Positions 1 to 6,339 of a stretch of 10,287 nt of DNA are shown here, piece after piece. Location of the stretch: NCBI GenBank assembly GCA_964489835.1, contig CAZBBC010000153.1, positions 1 through 10,287 of the forward strand. Direction: 5' to 3'. The translations under genes were made by a program, and so were the position numbers. Every line of letters begins with the position of its first letter. The stretch's first letter is position 1. This stretch comes from CAZBBC01 sp964489835 (GTDB lineage: Bacteria > Calditrichota > Calditrichia > JAJRVZ01). The notes below the pieces were generated by a model. It ran no database searches and had not been told where the DNA came from. It worked only from the letters and a program-made list of their open reading frames with translations.

Positions 1-1
1 T

Positions 2-11
2 AATCCGTGGA
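2..11. repeat. End of an AATCCGTGG-type intergenic repeat
   Basis: AATCCGTGGA at the window edge matches the terminal unit of the repeat island at 3161-3239. It is probably the end of a further copy whose body lies left of the window; only 10 bases can be compared. Confidence 0.4.
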
Positions 12-117
12 TAAAAGTTTTTAATTCAACATTCAAAAAATTTTATTAAACTAAGTGGTAATCATCACATTTTCGTTTGATTATTTATATATAATATAGG
101 TGAACCACTACAGTAAC

Positions 118-143
118 CTGTTTTTCAAAAAAGGGAAAAACAG
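118..143 (+). promoter_or_regulatory. 9-bp hairpin in the leader of the GGDEF gene
   Basis: CTGTTTTTC (118-126) is the exact reverse complement of GAAAAACAG (135-143), with an 8-nt A-rich loop. It could be a weak terminator of an upstream transcript or a leader RNA structure. It has no U-tract directly after the stem, which argues against a classical intrinsic terminator. Confidence 0.4.
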
Positions 144-148
144 ACAGT

Positions 149-198
149 TATCCCGCATGGCAGGGATATTTCTACAAATAATCCCTGGAATAAACAGG
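149..198 (+). promoter_or_regulatory. Chain of mutually exclusive inverted repeats in the leader
   Basis: Four successive segments can pair with their neighbours: TATCCC (149-154) with GGGATA (163-168); CAGGGAT (161-167) with ATCCCTG (181-187); and CCCTG (183-187) with CAGGG (194-198). Overlapping alternative helices are typical of attenuators and riboswitch expression platforms, but no known aptamer consensus was recognised. In particular the GEMM c-di-GMP riboswitch core was looked for and not seen. Confidence 0.3.
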
Positions 199-284
199 GT
201 GAAAGTATCATTTGGGTTTGAACGGGAATATTATATTAACCTTTTAGATCTGTAAGATTTTCATCTTCAGTTACTTGGAAATAT

Positions 285-1913
285 ATGATTAAATATTTGG
301 CTAAAATTTTTAATATTCACTTTAACGATACATTCTCCCGAAATGAATATATCGCTAAAGATTTTGAGTTGATTGATAAATCTTTCAGAATCAATCCCGA
401 TCTGGTAAAAACCGAAGAACATTTAGTTGAATTATTCCCTAAGCTAATAAATGAAATTTCTGAACAAATTCATATTCCGATAAATCTTCACTGTGCCCAG
501 AAAAGTAATAATCTAAAATGGATTGATGATTTAAAACAATTTAAATACAGGGATCTTTTATCCTATAAGTTTGATGAGGTTTTTAAGGATACCGTTGCCA
601 TTAACTACCCGAAATTTTTATCTGATAATGTCTCACTGGGTGATAACGATATTTTTATTTCATTTAAGTTGGATGAAAGATATTACTATATATTGGAGAT
701 TGAAGACTCAAAATGGTCAAAGTCCTATGCCCGTATATTCTATTCAGGAATATCAGGATTGTTTGACTTATATATAAATCATCAGGAAAAATTAGCCTTA
801 AAAAAAGAAATTTCAACAATCAGTCAAACTCTTGCAGAAAAGGAAAGATCTCTTCAAATAGCAGAAAAAGCGGTAAAAAGAAAAGTCTATGATCTGCATA
901 ATCTTGTGGAAGCGAGTAACGATATTTATTCAATTCTCAATTTCAGGCAGCTGATCAATTCTGCATTACTTACGGTAATTGGTCAGATTGGTGTTCAAAG
1001 TGCTTTTGTGTTGATGTACGATCAATCCAAACGTTCCTATTCGCAGGCTTTTCAAAAAGGTTTCAGATCGAAAGACATACAAAAACTCAAATTCAGAGTG
1101 GATTTCCCGTTGGTAAAATATTTTATGAAACACAATACGCCTGTCTATGTCAGTCAGCTGTCAAAACGTAAAGAATTTCAGTCCTATGTACAAAAACTCA
1201 ACGAATTCGGAATTTTTATTTTGGCGCCGATCATTTTTGCTGAACGCGTTCAGGGTATAATTGCCACGAGAGAAAAACTATATTCCATTGAATTTACTCC
1301 TTCTGATTTTGAATTATTTCACGTACTGGTGAATATTATTTCAATCTCTATTGAAAATTCCCAACACTACGAAGCGGTAAAGAATTTATCTCTTACCGAT
1401 GAGATGACAAATCTTCATAACTATCGCTCGTTTATCTCTCGTCTTAAAGAAGAGCTTAATCGTGCCAAGAGAAATCATGCAAAAGTGTCACTGGTTATTC
1501 TGGATATTGATCTTTTTAAGAATTATAATGATACACTCGGACATCAGGCCGGAGACGAAGCTCTTCGCGAAGTCGGTAAAGTTTTGAGAAAAACAGTACG
1601 TGATGAAGATATTGTATCTCGCTATGGTGGTGAGGAATTCTGCATAATCTTTCCTGGAATCGGCAGGGAGGAAACGAAAAATCTGGGAGAAAGAATCAGG
1701 CAGAAAATTGAGAAACACAAATTTTATAAGGAAAAAGTACAACCGGCTGGACAGCTTACAATCAGTTTAGGCGGCGCAACATATCCGGAAGACGCTGTGG
1801 ATATTCACGATCTTATTCAGAAATCAGATGAAGCCCTGTATCGAGCCAAACATTTAGGCAGAAATCAAATGCAAAATTTCAGTTCATCAGATGAATCTGA
1901 TTTATCTAAATAA
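285..1913 (+). CDS. GAF-GGDEF diguanylate cyclase
   Basis: Predicted to condense two GTP into the second messenger c-di-GMP in the cytoplasm. Residues 1-160 form a domain I do not recognise; it has no membrane segment. Residues about 165-203 are a charged coiled coil, about 205-365 read as a GAF sensor domain, and about 367-530 as the GGDEF catalytic domain. The active-site loop is RYGGEEF (446-452). The metal-binding Asp is D407 in LDIDLFK, followed by N415-D416 and G419-H420. An RxxD product-inhibition site (R439, D442) lies just ahead of the loop, so feedback inhibition by c-di-GMP is expected. All key residues are present, so an active enzyme is likely; the signal read by the GAF domain is unknown. 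The ATG at 285 has only a weak GGAA ribosome site. A TPR protein gene follows 82 bp downstream on the same strand. Confidence 0.93.
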   Translation: MIKYLAKIFNIHFNDTFSRNEYIAKDFELIDKSFRINPDLVKTEEHLVELFPKLINEISEQIHIPINLHCAQKSNNLKWIDDLKQFKYRDLLSYKFDEVFKDTVAINYPKFLSDNVSLGDNDIFISFKLDERYYYILEIEDSKWSKSYARIFYSGISGLFDLYINHQEKLALKKEISTISQTLAEKERSLQIAEKAVKRKVYDLHNLVEASNDIYSILNFRQLINSALLTVIGQIGVQSAFVLMYDQSKRSYSQAFQKGFRSKDIQKLKFRVDFPLVKYFMKHNTPVYVSQLSKRKEFQSYVQKLNEFGIFILAPIIFAERVQGIIATREKLYSIEFTPSDFELFHVLVNIISISIENSQHYEAVKNLSLTDEMTNLHNYRSFISRLKEELNRAKRNHAKVSLVILDIDLFKNYNDTLGHQAGDEALREVGKVLRKTVRDEDIVSRYGGEEFCIIFPGIGREETKNLGERIRQKIEKHKFYKEKVQPAGQLTISLGGATYPEDAVDIHDLIQKSDEALYRAKHLGRNQMQNFSSSDESDLSK

Positions 1914-1995
1914 TGAACGATCTATGTTTTACTTGAATTCTATGGATAAAAATAATTGTTTTTCTAAATTATAATGATTTTTAAAAGGTGATATT

Positions 1996-3144
1996 ATGCC
2001 AGACATTGGATTTAACGATAATATAGAAATTGCCGGAAGGACTTTTCATATTCAAACGGCCAGCAGCACAGGGAAAGGAAGTATTCGTTGTGAGGTTTTT
2101 GAAAGCGGACGGGTACTTTCAACCGCAGAGGTTGATTTTGAAAGAAGAAATAGAACGACGAGACACTCGGTTGATGAACGCCTTAAAAGTGTTGTTGAAT
2201 CGTTACATCAGGAAATGATGTCTGAGATAGAGCTCCTTTTTACAATCGGAGAAAAATTAAAAAAACTCGGTCATGCACCGTCAAACTCAAAAATTGGTTT
2301 GATATTTTTACAGAACAATCTGATAGATGATGCGATCAGTCATTTTAAATTAGCAATAAAAAATGATCCGAATTACCTTGAGGCATATAATAATCTTGGT
2401 CTGACATATATTCAGATTGGTGAGGCAAAGAAGGCTTCTCAAATATATAGTACAGCAGTACAGAAAGGGACAAGCTTTACCGATCTGCATAATAATTTTG
2501 GTCAGGCTCTGTTACTCGAGGGAAAATATAAAGCGGCGATTGCAACCATTCAAAAAGCACTGAAAATAAATAAAAATTTTACTGAAGCTCATTATAATTT
2601 AATACTGCTTTATTTGAAAAGTATCTTGTCCGATAAAACCGGGGAAATATTACCACCACCTTCCATACGTGTCCAAAGAGCCCTTGAACATCTGGAAAGA
2701 GTTAAAGATAGTAAAATAAAATTATTCGAAAATATTTATGAACGGTTGAAAAGACAGATTGAAAATGGTGAGATCGAACCGGTCGTGAAAACACTGGAAG
2801 AGTACAGAAAGAGAGTTTTCCCCAGGGATCTTTCCAGTCTGATTTCAACCAACTTTTATTTAAAGTTTATGTATGGTGGAAAAGGTTTGGATAATGAAAC
2901 GATTCGCCGTTACGAAGACCGACTGAAAGGGGCTTTGAAGGAAAATTCTGATTATGCAGATATTTGGAATAATTTGGGGGTTATTCATTTGATTCAATGT
3001 AGAAATCTTTTTTTACAAGCCCTTGGAGAATTCCGGAAATCATTAGAAATAAATCCGGATTTTGAGAAAGCACAAAAGAATAAGATACTGGTGGAAAATG
3101 ACGGAAAGGAATTTTTGATTCTTTTACGAGCGATACTAAAATAA
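1996..3144 (+). CDS. TPR-repeat protein with an unrecognised N-terminal domain
   Basis: A 382-residue, apparently soluble protein with no signal peptide or membrane segment. Residues about 5-55 form a compact beta-rich segment containing the motif GRTFHIQT, which I cannot assign to a named family. Tetratricopeptide repeats follow at about 96-126, 128-160 and 163-194, and a further TPR-like unit at about 320-355 (DIWNNLGVIH...ALGEFRKSLEINP). A helical charged stretch (about 225-275) lies between. TPR arrays are protein-interaction scaffolds, so an adaptor role is the general expectation; no enzymatic motif is visible. The ATG at 1996 is chosen because AAAAGGTGAT at 1983-1992 is a good Shine-Dalgarno sequence. 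Its position behind a diguanylate cyclase gene makes a signalling link possible but unproven. Confidence 0.85.
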   Translation: MPDIGFNDNIEIAGRTFHIQTASSTGKGSIRCEVFESGRVLSTAEVDFERRNRTTRHSVDERLKSVVESLHQEMMSEIELLFTIGEKLKKLGHAPSNSKIGLIFLQNNLIDDAISHFKLAIKNDPNYLEAYNNLGLTYIQIGEAKKASQIYSTAVQKGTSFTDLHNNFGQALLLEGKYKAAIATIQKALKINKNFTEAHYNLILLYLKSILSDKTGEILPPPSIRVQRALEHLERVKDSKIKLFENIYERLKRQIENGEIEPVVKTLEEYRKRVFPRDLSSLISTNFYLKFMYGGKGLDNETIRRYEDRLKGALKENSDYADIWNNLGVIHLIQCRNLFLQALGEFRKSLEINPDFEKAQKNKILVENDGKEFLILLRAILK

Positions 3145-3160
3145 TAATAATTTTAAATGA

Positions 3161-3239
3161 AATCCGTCTTAATCCGTATTAATCCGTGTTAATCCGTGTC
3201 AGTCAAAGCCTGATCCGGCGAAGACGGATAATCCGTGGA
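3161..3239. repeat. Tandem 10-mer intergenic repeat island
   Basis: Four perfectly phased decamers occupy 3161-3200: AATCCGTCTT, AATCCGTATT, AATCCGTGTT, AATCCGTGTC. After a spacer with a small ATCCG/CGGAT hairpin (3213-3217 with 3225-3229), a further unit AATCCGTGGA lies at 3230-3239. The invariant core is AATCCGT and changes fall at positions 8-10 of the unit. A unit like the last one starts the window. The layout suggests a dispersed intergenic repeat family; function unknown. Confidence 0.75.
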
Positions 3240-3257
3240 CGAATTCTTTTTTTGATT

Positions 3258-3279
3258 GCAGCATCGCTGCGGTATGAAT
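3258..3279. repeat. GC-rich hairpin repeat, copy 1
   Basis: GCAGC-ATC-GCTGC (3258-3270) is a perfect stem-loop followed directly by GGTATGAAT. The same layout occurs at 8030-8053 with a longer stem and a different loop. In both, a T-rich stretch containing TTGATT precedes the stem. It resembles a REP-like or other small palindromic intergenic element; no family is assigned. Confidence 0.6.
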
Positions 3280-3287
3280 AGGTCAGG

Positions 3288-3539
3288 TTAGTCAATTTGA
3301 TCTTTTTCTGGTGGATCGAATGAAGAATGTTCTTCCATTTTTTTATGCGCATTACTCTCGACAATAACTGTAGAAACTGCCTTTTTCTCTTTATCCAACG
3401 TTGCATCCATTGCCCCTGAACTGATAAAGTAAGGAATACTGCCACCAACGCGTCGGATTCTCATTGAAATTTTTACAAAGAGGGTGATAAAAGATACGAG
3501 TACGAAGAATGCAAATAATAGAGCTAAAATAGAATTCAA
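3288..3539 (-). CDS. Small single-pass membrane protein, unknown function
   Basis: An 83-residue protein with one hydrophobic segment at about residues 3-23, followed by a basic KISMRIRR stretch, which predicts an N-out, C-in topology. The C-terminal half is polar and charged (about 47-83). The initiation codon is TTG at 3539-3537, preceded by a GGGGG run 4 nt upstream that can act as a Shine-Dalgarno sequence. The next in-frame ATG (Met26) would remove the membrane segment, so TTG is preferred. I do not recognise the family. Length, the hydrophobic start and an uninterrupted frame support a real gene, but it abuts a repeat island and could be spurious. Confidence 0.6.
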   Translation of the reverse strand: MNSILALLFAFFVLVSFITLFVKISMRIRRVGGSIPYFISSGAMDATLDKEKKAVSTVIVESNAHKKMEEHSSFDPPEKDQID

Positions 3540-3704
3540 CTGACCCCCAGATTTGTAATAAAAGGATAGTGCTGTATTATTCTAAAATTGCTTCCCGCAA
3601 AGGTCTTGGCAATAAGGATAGCGCTAAGCGGTGCATTTTTCTTTTTAGGCGATTTTTTACTTCTAACTTTTGTGTTTTCTTGCAGATCTTAAATGCTGGA
3701 TAAC

Positions 3705-4919
3705 TCAATCGTTGTCAACTAGCTTTTCTTTCGTCCCATTAAAATGCATGACATACATTTTATCTTCTTCAATCAATAACATCTGGTGGTCAGAGTCTTC
3801 TTCTAATATATCATCAGATGGAACATCAGGCACGCTAACACTTACAAGGACAACTTTGTTATTATACAAAGGCTTTATTTCTTTTACATGTTGATGTCCC
3901 ATGATAATTCTATTACAATCATAGTAACTCAATGCATTGTTAAGTATATTTCTACCGTCTTCATATTCCCATTTTATATGTTTTAGAAAAAAATACTCAT
4001 CACAGCAATATGGCCCCCAATAACCGTTTAGTAGTTTAAGAATCTTTCGCTCATATGTATCGGTTGAAAAATAATGATTTAAATTGACAAGCTTTCTGGT
4101 ATAGTAATTTATATCATTTATTTTTAATTGACTTTTTTTCATGTCTGTTGAGATGCATGCATGAGAAAACAAAATATCATTAATTTTTATCACCCCATTC
4201 TTTGTTCGAAGCCATCTGCCGAATTCCGTATCTTTTCCAAATAATTGAACATATTCCATGTCTAACTTTTTTAATATCATTTCGTATTTCTTATGAATAT
4301 GTTGGCGTTTGCCTATCAAGTTGGAGATTTCGTGATTACCAAGTAAATAATGAACGTTACCGCCGGTATTTTTCGCTTGTTTTTCAAGTTTTTTTATCAA
4401 CCAAAGACATTCGGTGACATTACATCCTTTATCAAGAACATCACCAACAATTACAAGGTGTCCATTATCCCAGTTCCAATTTAAACTGTCATCAATTATC
4501 TGATTGTTTTTTAAACGGCTTACAAAATAATTATAACACCCATGAATATCTGAAACAGCGCAAATCTTATCAGCTATAAAGATAGATGTATCTGGTTTAT
4601 GTTTTTGATATGGATTAAATTCTATTTTCAATTCATTTTTAATTTTTTCTAAAACAAAGGTCGTATCATGTAAATTGAGATTTGTTTCTATTATATTAAA
4701 GTCCCTTTTTTGCGATATAAATTTTATATCTACTATTTTAATAGTTGTATCATTTATCCAAAAAATATAAGGTCCATCATCCAAATTCATTTTATCATAA
4801 GAAATAGAATTTGAACGATAATCGAAATAGAATAAAACCAAAGATACAATTAAAATGATGAAACTAATGAAACCTAAAATCAGAAAGAATTTCCTTAAAA
4901 TGTTCTTAATCTTTTGCAT
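3705..4919 (-). CDS. Membrane-anchored PPP-family metallophosphoesterase (Shewanella-like phosphatase type)
   Basis: A 404-residue protein with one N-terminal membrane anchor (about 11-32) after a basic MQKIKNILRK start, so the catalytic domain should face the periplasm. About 85 residues of unassigned linker precede a calcineurin-like phosphoesterase domain (about 117-365). Dinuclear-metal motifs are present in order: D124-I-H126-G, G159-D160-V-L-D-K-G, G194-N195-H196-E197, H253 (SHACIS) and G341-H342-Q-H344. Spacing and text around GNHE and GRWLRTKN resemble bacterial Shewanella-like PPP phosphatases, which remove phosphate from phosphoproteins. Two deviations stand out: the usual GDxxDRG arginine is Lys164, and the GG after His253 is replaced by AC. 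Both leave metal ligands intact, so activity is plausible; the substrate is unknown. The ATG at 4919 has a weak GGAAA upstream. It lies 47 bp downstream of the small membrane gene at 4967-5197. Confidence 0.85.
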   Translation of the reverse strand: MQKIKNILRKFFLILGFISFIILIVSLVLFYFDYRSNSISYDKMNLDDGPYIFWINDTTIKIVDIKFISQKRDFNIIETNLNLHDTTFVLEKIKNELKIEFNPYQKHKPDTSIFIADKICAVSDIHGCYNYFVSRLKNNQIIDDSLNWNWDNGHLVIVGDVLDKGCNVTECLWLIKKLEKQAKNTGGNVHYLLGNHEISNLIGKRQHIHKKYEMILKKLDMEYVQLFGKDTEFGRWLRTKNGVIKINDILFSHACISTDMKKSQLKINDINYYTRKLVNLNHYFSTDTYERKILKLLNGYWGPYCCDEYFFLKHIKWEYEDGRNILNNALSYYDCNRIIMGHQHVKEIKPLYNNKVVLVSVSVPDVPSDDILEEDSDHQMLLIEEDKMYVMHFNGTKEKLVDND

Positions 4920-4966
4920 ATTTTATTTTCCGTTGTTAACAATGTGTAAACGCCTAGCGGACAGGC

Positions 4967-5197
4967 TTAACTTGCGCCGACTTTACCACCAATAGATCCT
5001 GGAAAGAAAATCCATACAACTCTATCATTTAAATTATTTAATGTAATAATAACTGTCGCAGCGAAAAGAATTAAACCTAAAATAGATATAACACTTGAGT
5101 ACAAATATGAAAATCTTGGAGATAATTTTGTTTTATTTACCGATTTCAAAAATTCGTCTAAATATCGCTTTTCACTAATCGTCAATTGATCTGCCAT
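4967..5197 (-). CDS. Small membrane protein, possibly C-terminally truncated
   Basis: A 76-residue protein with a charged, helical N-terminus (MADQLTISEKRYLDEF...) and a hydrophobic segment at about 33-53. A second hydrophobic stretch (about 58-70, VVWIFFPGSIGG) is cut short by the polar tail KVGAS. This ending looks abrupt for a two-helix membrane protein, so loss of the original C-terminus by recombination is possible; homologues would be needed to judge. The ATG at 5197 has a strong ribosome site, AAAGGAG, 7 nt upstream. The stop codon lies inside a GC-richer stretch with partial inverted symmetry (about 4935-4980). Family not recognised. Confidence 0.65.
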   Translation of the reverse strand: MADQLTISEKRYLDEFLKSVNKTKLSPRFSYLYSSVISILGLILFAATVIITLNNLNDRVVWIFFPGSIGGKVGAS

Positions 5198-5305
5198 TTT
5201 TAAACTCCTTTCGTTTTAATCGCCCAACCCCACCTGCACCAATAGGCAGAAATACGCTAACAATATACCTTCATTAATTGAGGTGCTCATTATTAAGTTA
5301 TTGGA

Positions 5306-5398
5306 TTATATTTTGGATAGCTCCATCATCCAGTCTCTATAACCACACCGTGGACATTTCAAATACTTCTTGTGCGGAACATGTGGGGTTATCAAATC
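5306..5398 (-). pseudogene. Detached C-terminal half of the zinc-ribbon protein (in frame after a TAA)
   Basis: Directly after the TAA at 5401-5399, the same frame stays open for 30 codons and ends at a second TAA (5308-5306). The encoded residues include the motif YLKCPRCGYRDW, with a CxxC pair at continuous-frame positions 92 and 95. Together with C64 and C67 before the stop this completes a four-cysteine zinc ribbon. No start codon or ribosome site of its own is apparent. The simplest reading is one gene of about 107 codons broken by a nonsense mutation. Confidence 0.75.
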
Positions 5399-5629
5399 TT
5401 AAATGAAAGAAATCTCAAATTCATTTCCACATTCAGTACATCTATAGGCAGATGTTTGTGCATGCCAAAACACAAGCATAAACAATGTGATAAAAAATAT
5501 GACTAAATATATATATATTCCGAATTGTGGCAATATAAAAAGGCCACAGGAAATGAAAATTAATACTGCAACAAAAATAACCGAATAAGATTTAATTCTA
5601 TCTTTTTTTGTCGGTTCTCTGTAAGGCAT
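5399..5629 (-). CDS. Two-helix membrane protein with half a zinc ribbon; truncated by an in-frame TAA
   Basis: A 76-residue ORF from the ATG at 5629, with AGGA 7 nt upstream as ribosome site. A basic N-terminus (MPYREPTKKDRIK) is followed by two hydrophobic segments (about 14-34 and 37-56), then AYRCTECGNEFEISFI. C64 and C67 form a typical zinc-knuckle CxxC, but the matching second CxxC is encoded only after the stop codon, in the same frame (5306-5398). I judge the intact protein to be about 107 residues with a cytoplasmic C-terminal zinc ribbon. As written the product would lack half its zinc site and is probably non-functional unless the stop is read through. Function unknown. Confidence 0.65.
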   Translation of the reverse strand: MPYREPTKKDRIKSYSVIFVAVLIFISCGLFILPQFGIYIYLVIFFITLFMLVFWHAQTSAYRCTECGNEFEISFI

Positions 5630-5732
5630 ATTTCTATCCTTTAATTTAACAAGACCATCAAGGAATTATTTTTCATCCTATGAATCTATAATTGCATTCC
5701 ATCTAGAAGCTGCAATCAAATACTAAAATACA

Positions 5733-5989
5733 TTAGTTGCCCAGTATTTCCACTGCTTGTAGCCATTCTTTAAACCGCTCAGGCCAGGTTGCAACCGGGC
5801 CGCCTTTGACACCAAGGCCGAATCCATGTCCACCTTTGGCATAAATATGGATTTCCGCGGTAACGTCAACCTTGCCTAGCGCTTGATAAAAACGCAGACT
5901 ATTTTCTGCTGGCAGACGATCATCATTGGTATGTATTAAAAAAGTAAAAAGAGGGCGACTCGGCTTTCTGCTAGTAAAGTTTTTTTCAT
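5733..5989 (-). pseudogene. Esterase relic (alpha/beta hydrolase, acetylxylan esterase/lipase-like), internally deleted
   Basis: On the minus strand, 5945-5736 encodes 70 residues typical of the C-terminal end of alpha/beta-hydrolase esterases: TFLIHTNDDRLPAENS, then EIHIYAKGGHGFG and GPVATWPERFKEWL, with a stop at 5735-5733. The catalytic Asp (NDD, around 5919) and catalytic His (GGHGFG, codon 5828-5826) remain, but the oxyanion HGGG and the GxSxG nucleophile are absent. Upstream, an ATG at 5989 with GAGG 8 nt ahead begins MKKTLLA, a secretion-signal-like start, but this frame stops after 17 codons and is one base out of phase with the esterase part. An internal deletion of most of the gene explains both halves. 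The relic is richer in GC than its neighbours, hinting at a different origin. Confidence 0.8.
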
Positions 5990-6018
5990 GTAAATAACCT
6001 CACTTTAAACTTGACAGC

Positions 6019-6138
6019 AACTAACGATTGATGCATAACTGGAGCACCAAAAATTTACACCCGACCTTAGCTTTTTTTTCGGCGTGCATGCGGGCGTCCT
6101 TCGCGTCCGAGTTAATGCACTTGTTTGCAAGCATTAAT
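6019..6138 (-). other. attC-like imperfect inverted repeat (tentative)
   Basis: Read on the minus strand, a left arm AACAAGTGCATTAACTCGG (starting near 6129) and a right arm ending in GTTATGC (6039-6033) or GTTAGTT (6025-6019) show the outer AAC...GTT layout of integron attC sites. The arms pair only imperfectly (TTAACTCGGAC against TTACACCCGAC), as in real attC sites. The esterase relic's start codon follows about 30-45 nt downstream, the usual spacing of a cassette gene. On the plus strand GTGCAT (near 6085) and ATGCAC (near 6118) form a further inverted pair. The heptamers are not exact GTTRRRY, so this is a suggestion only. Confidence 0.22.
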
Positions 6139-6164
6139 TTTTATTTACTCAGTGGTACTAAATA

Positions 6165-6284
6165 TTAATTAGGATCATGTGTCAAGAATTTTATCGCCTC
6201 TTTCTCTGAATCTGTCTCAATGATTTCATACTGATGAAAATCAGTAAACGTAAGGAATCCCGAAAACCAGGTCTCCTTTTTTGG
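6165..6284 (-). pseudogene. Coding-like scrap, unknown family
   Basis: A 39-codon frame without a start, bounded upstream by an in-frame TAA and ending at TAA 6167-6165. It reads PKKETWFSGFLTFTDF and then HQYEIIETDSEKEAIKFL. The alternation of hydrophobic and charged residues looks like the C-terminal tail of a real protein rather than random AT-rich sequence. No family recognised. Confidence 0.35.
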
Positions 6285-6339
6285 TTAATTGTCCCTTTTG
6301 CGCAGCCCCTAACTCTTATATACTATATTGACTGTAAAT

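Larger units (their letters stand above)
1..284. other. Leader / intergenic region upstream of the GGDEF gene
   Basis: No convincing gene is visible. The first 11 bases repeat the element end seen again at 3230-3239 (AATCCGTGGA). A TATAAT hexamer lies at 90-95, but no TTGACA-like hexamer sits 16-18 bp upstream, so it is at best a weak promoter candidate. Two inverted-repeat clusters follow at 118-143 and 149-198 and are listed separately. The next start codon is preceded by GGAA at 277-280. Confidence 0.5.

Noticed and set aside
61..284. GEMM c-di-GMP riboswitch upstream of the GGDEF gene
   Set aside because: The conserved GEMM core segments such as GACGCAAAGCC were looked for and are absent.
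3203..3448. 81-residue minus-strand ORF rich in Arg and Lys
   Set aside because: It overlaps the better-supported membrane protein frame, translates the repeat island at its end and lacks protein-like character.
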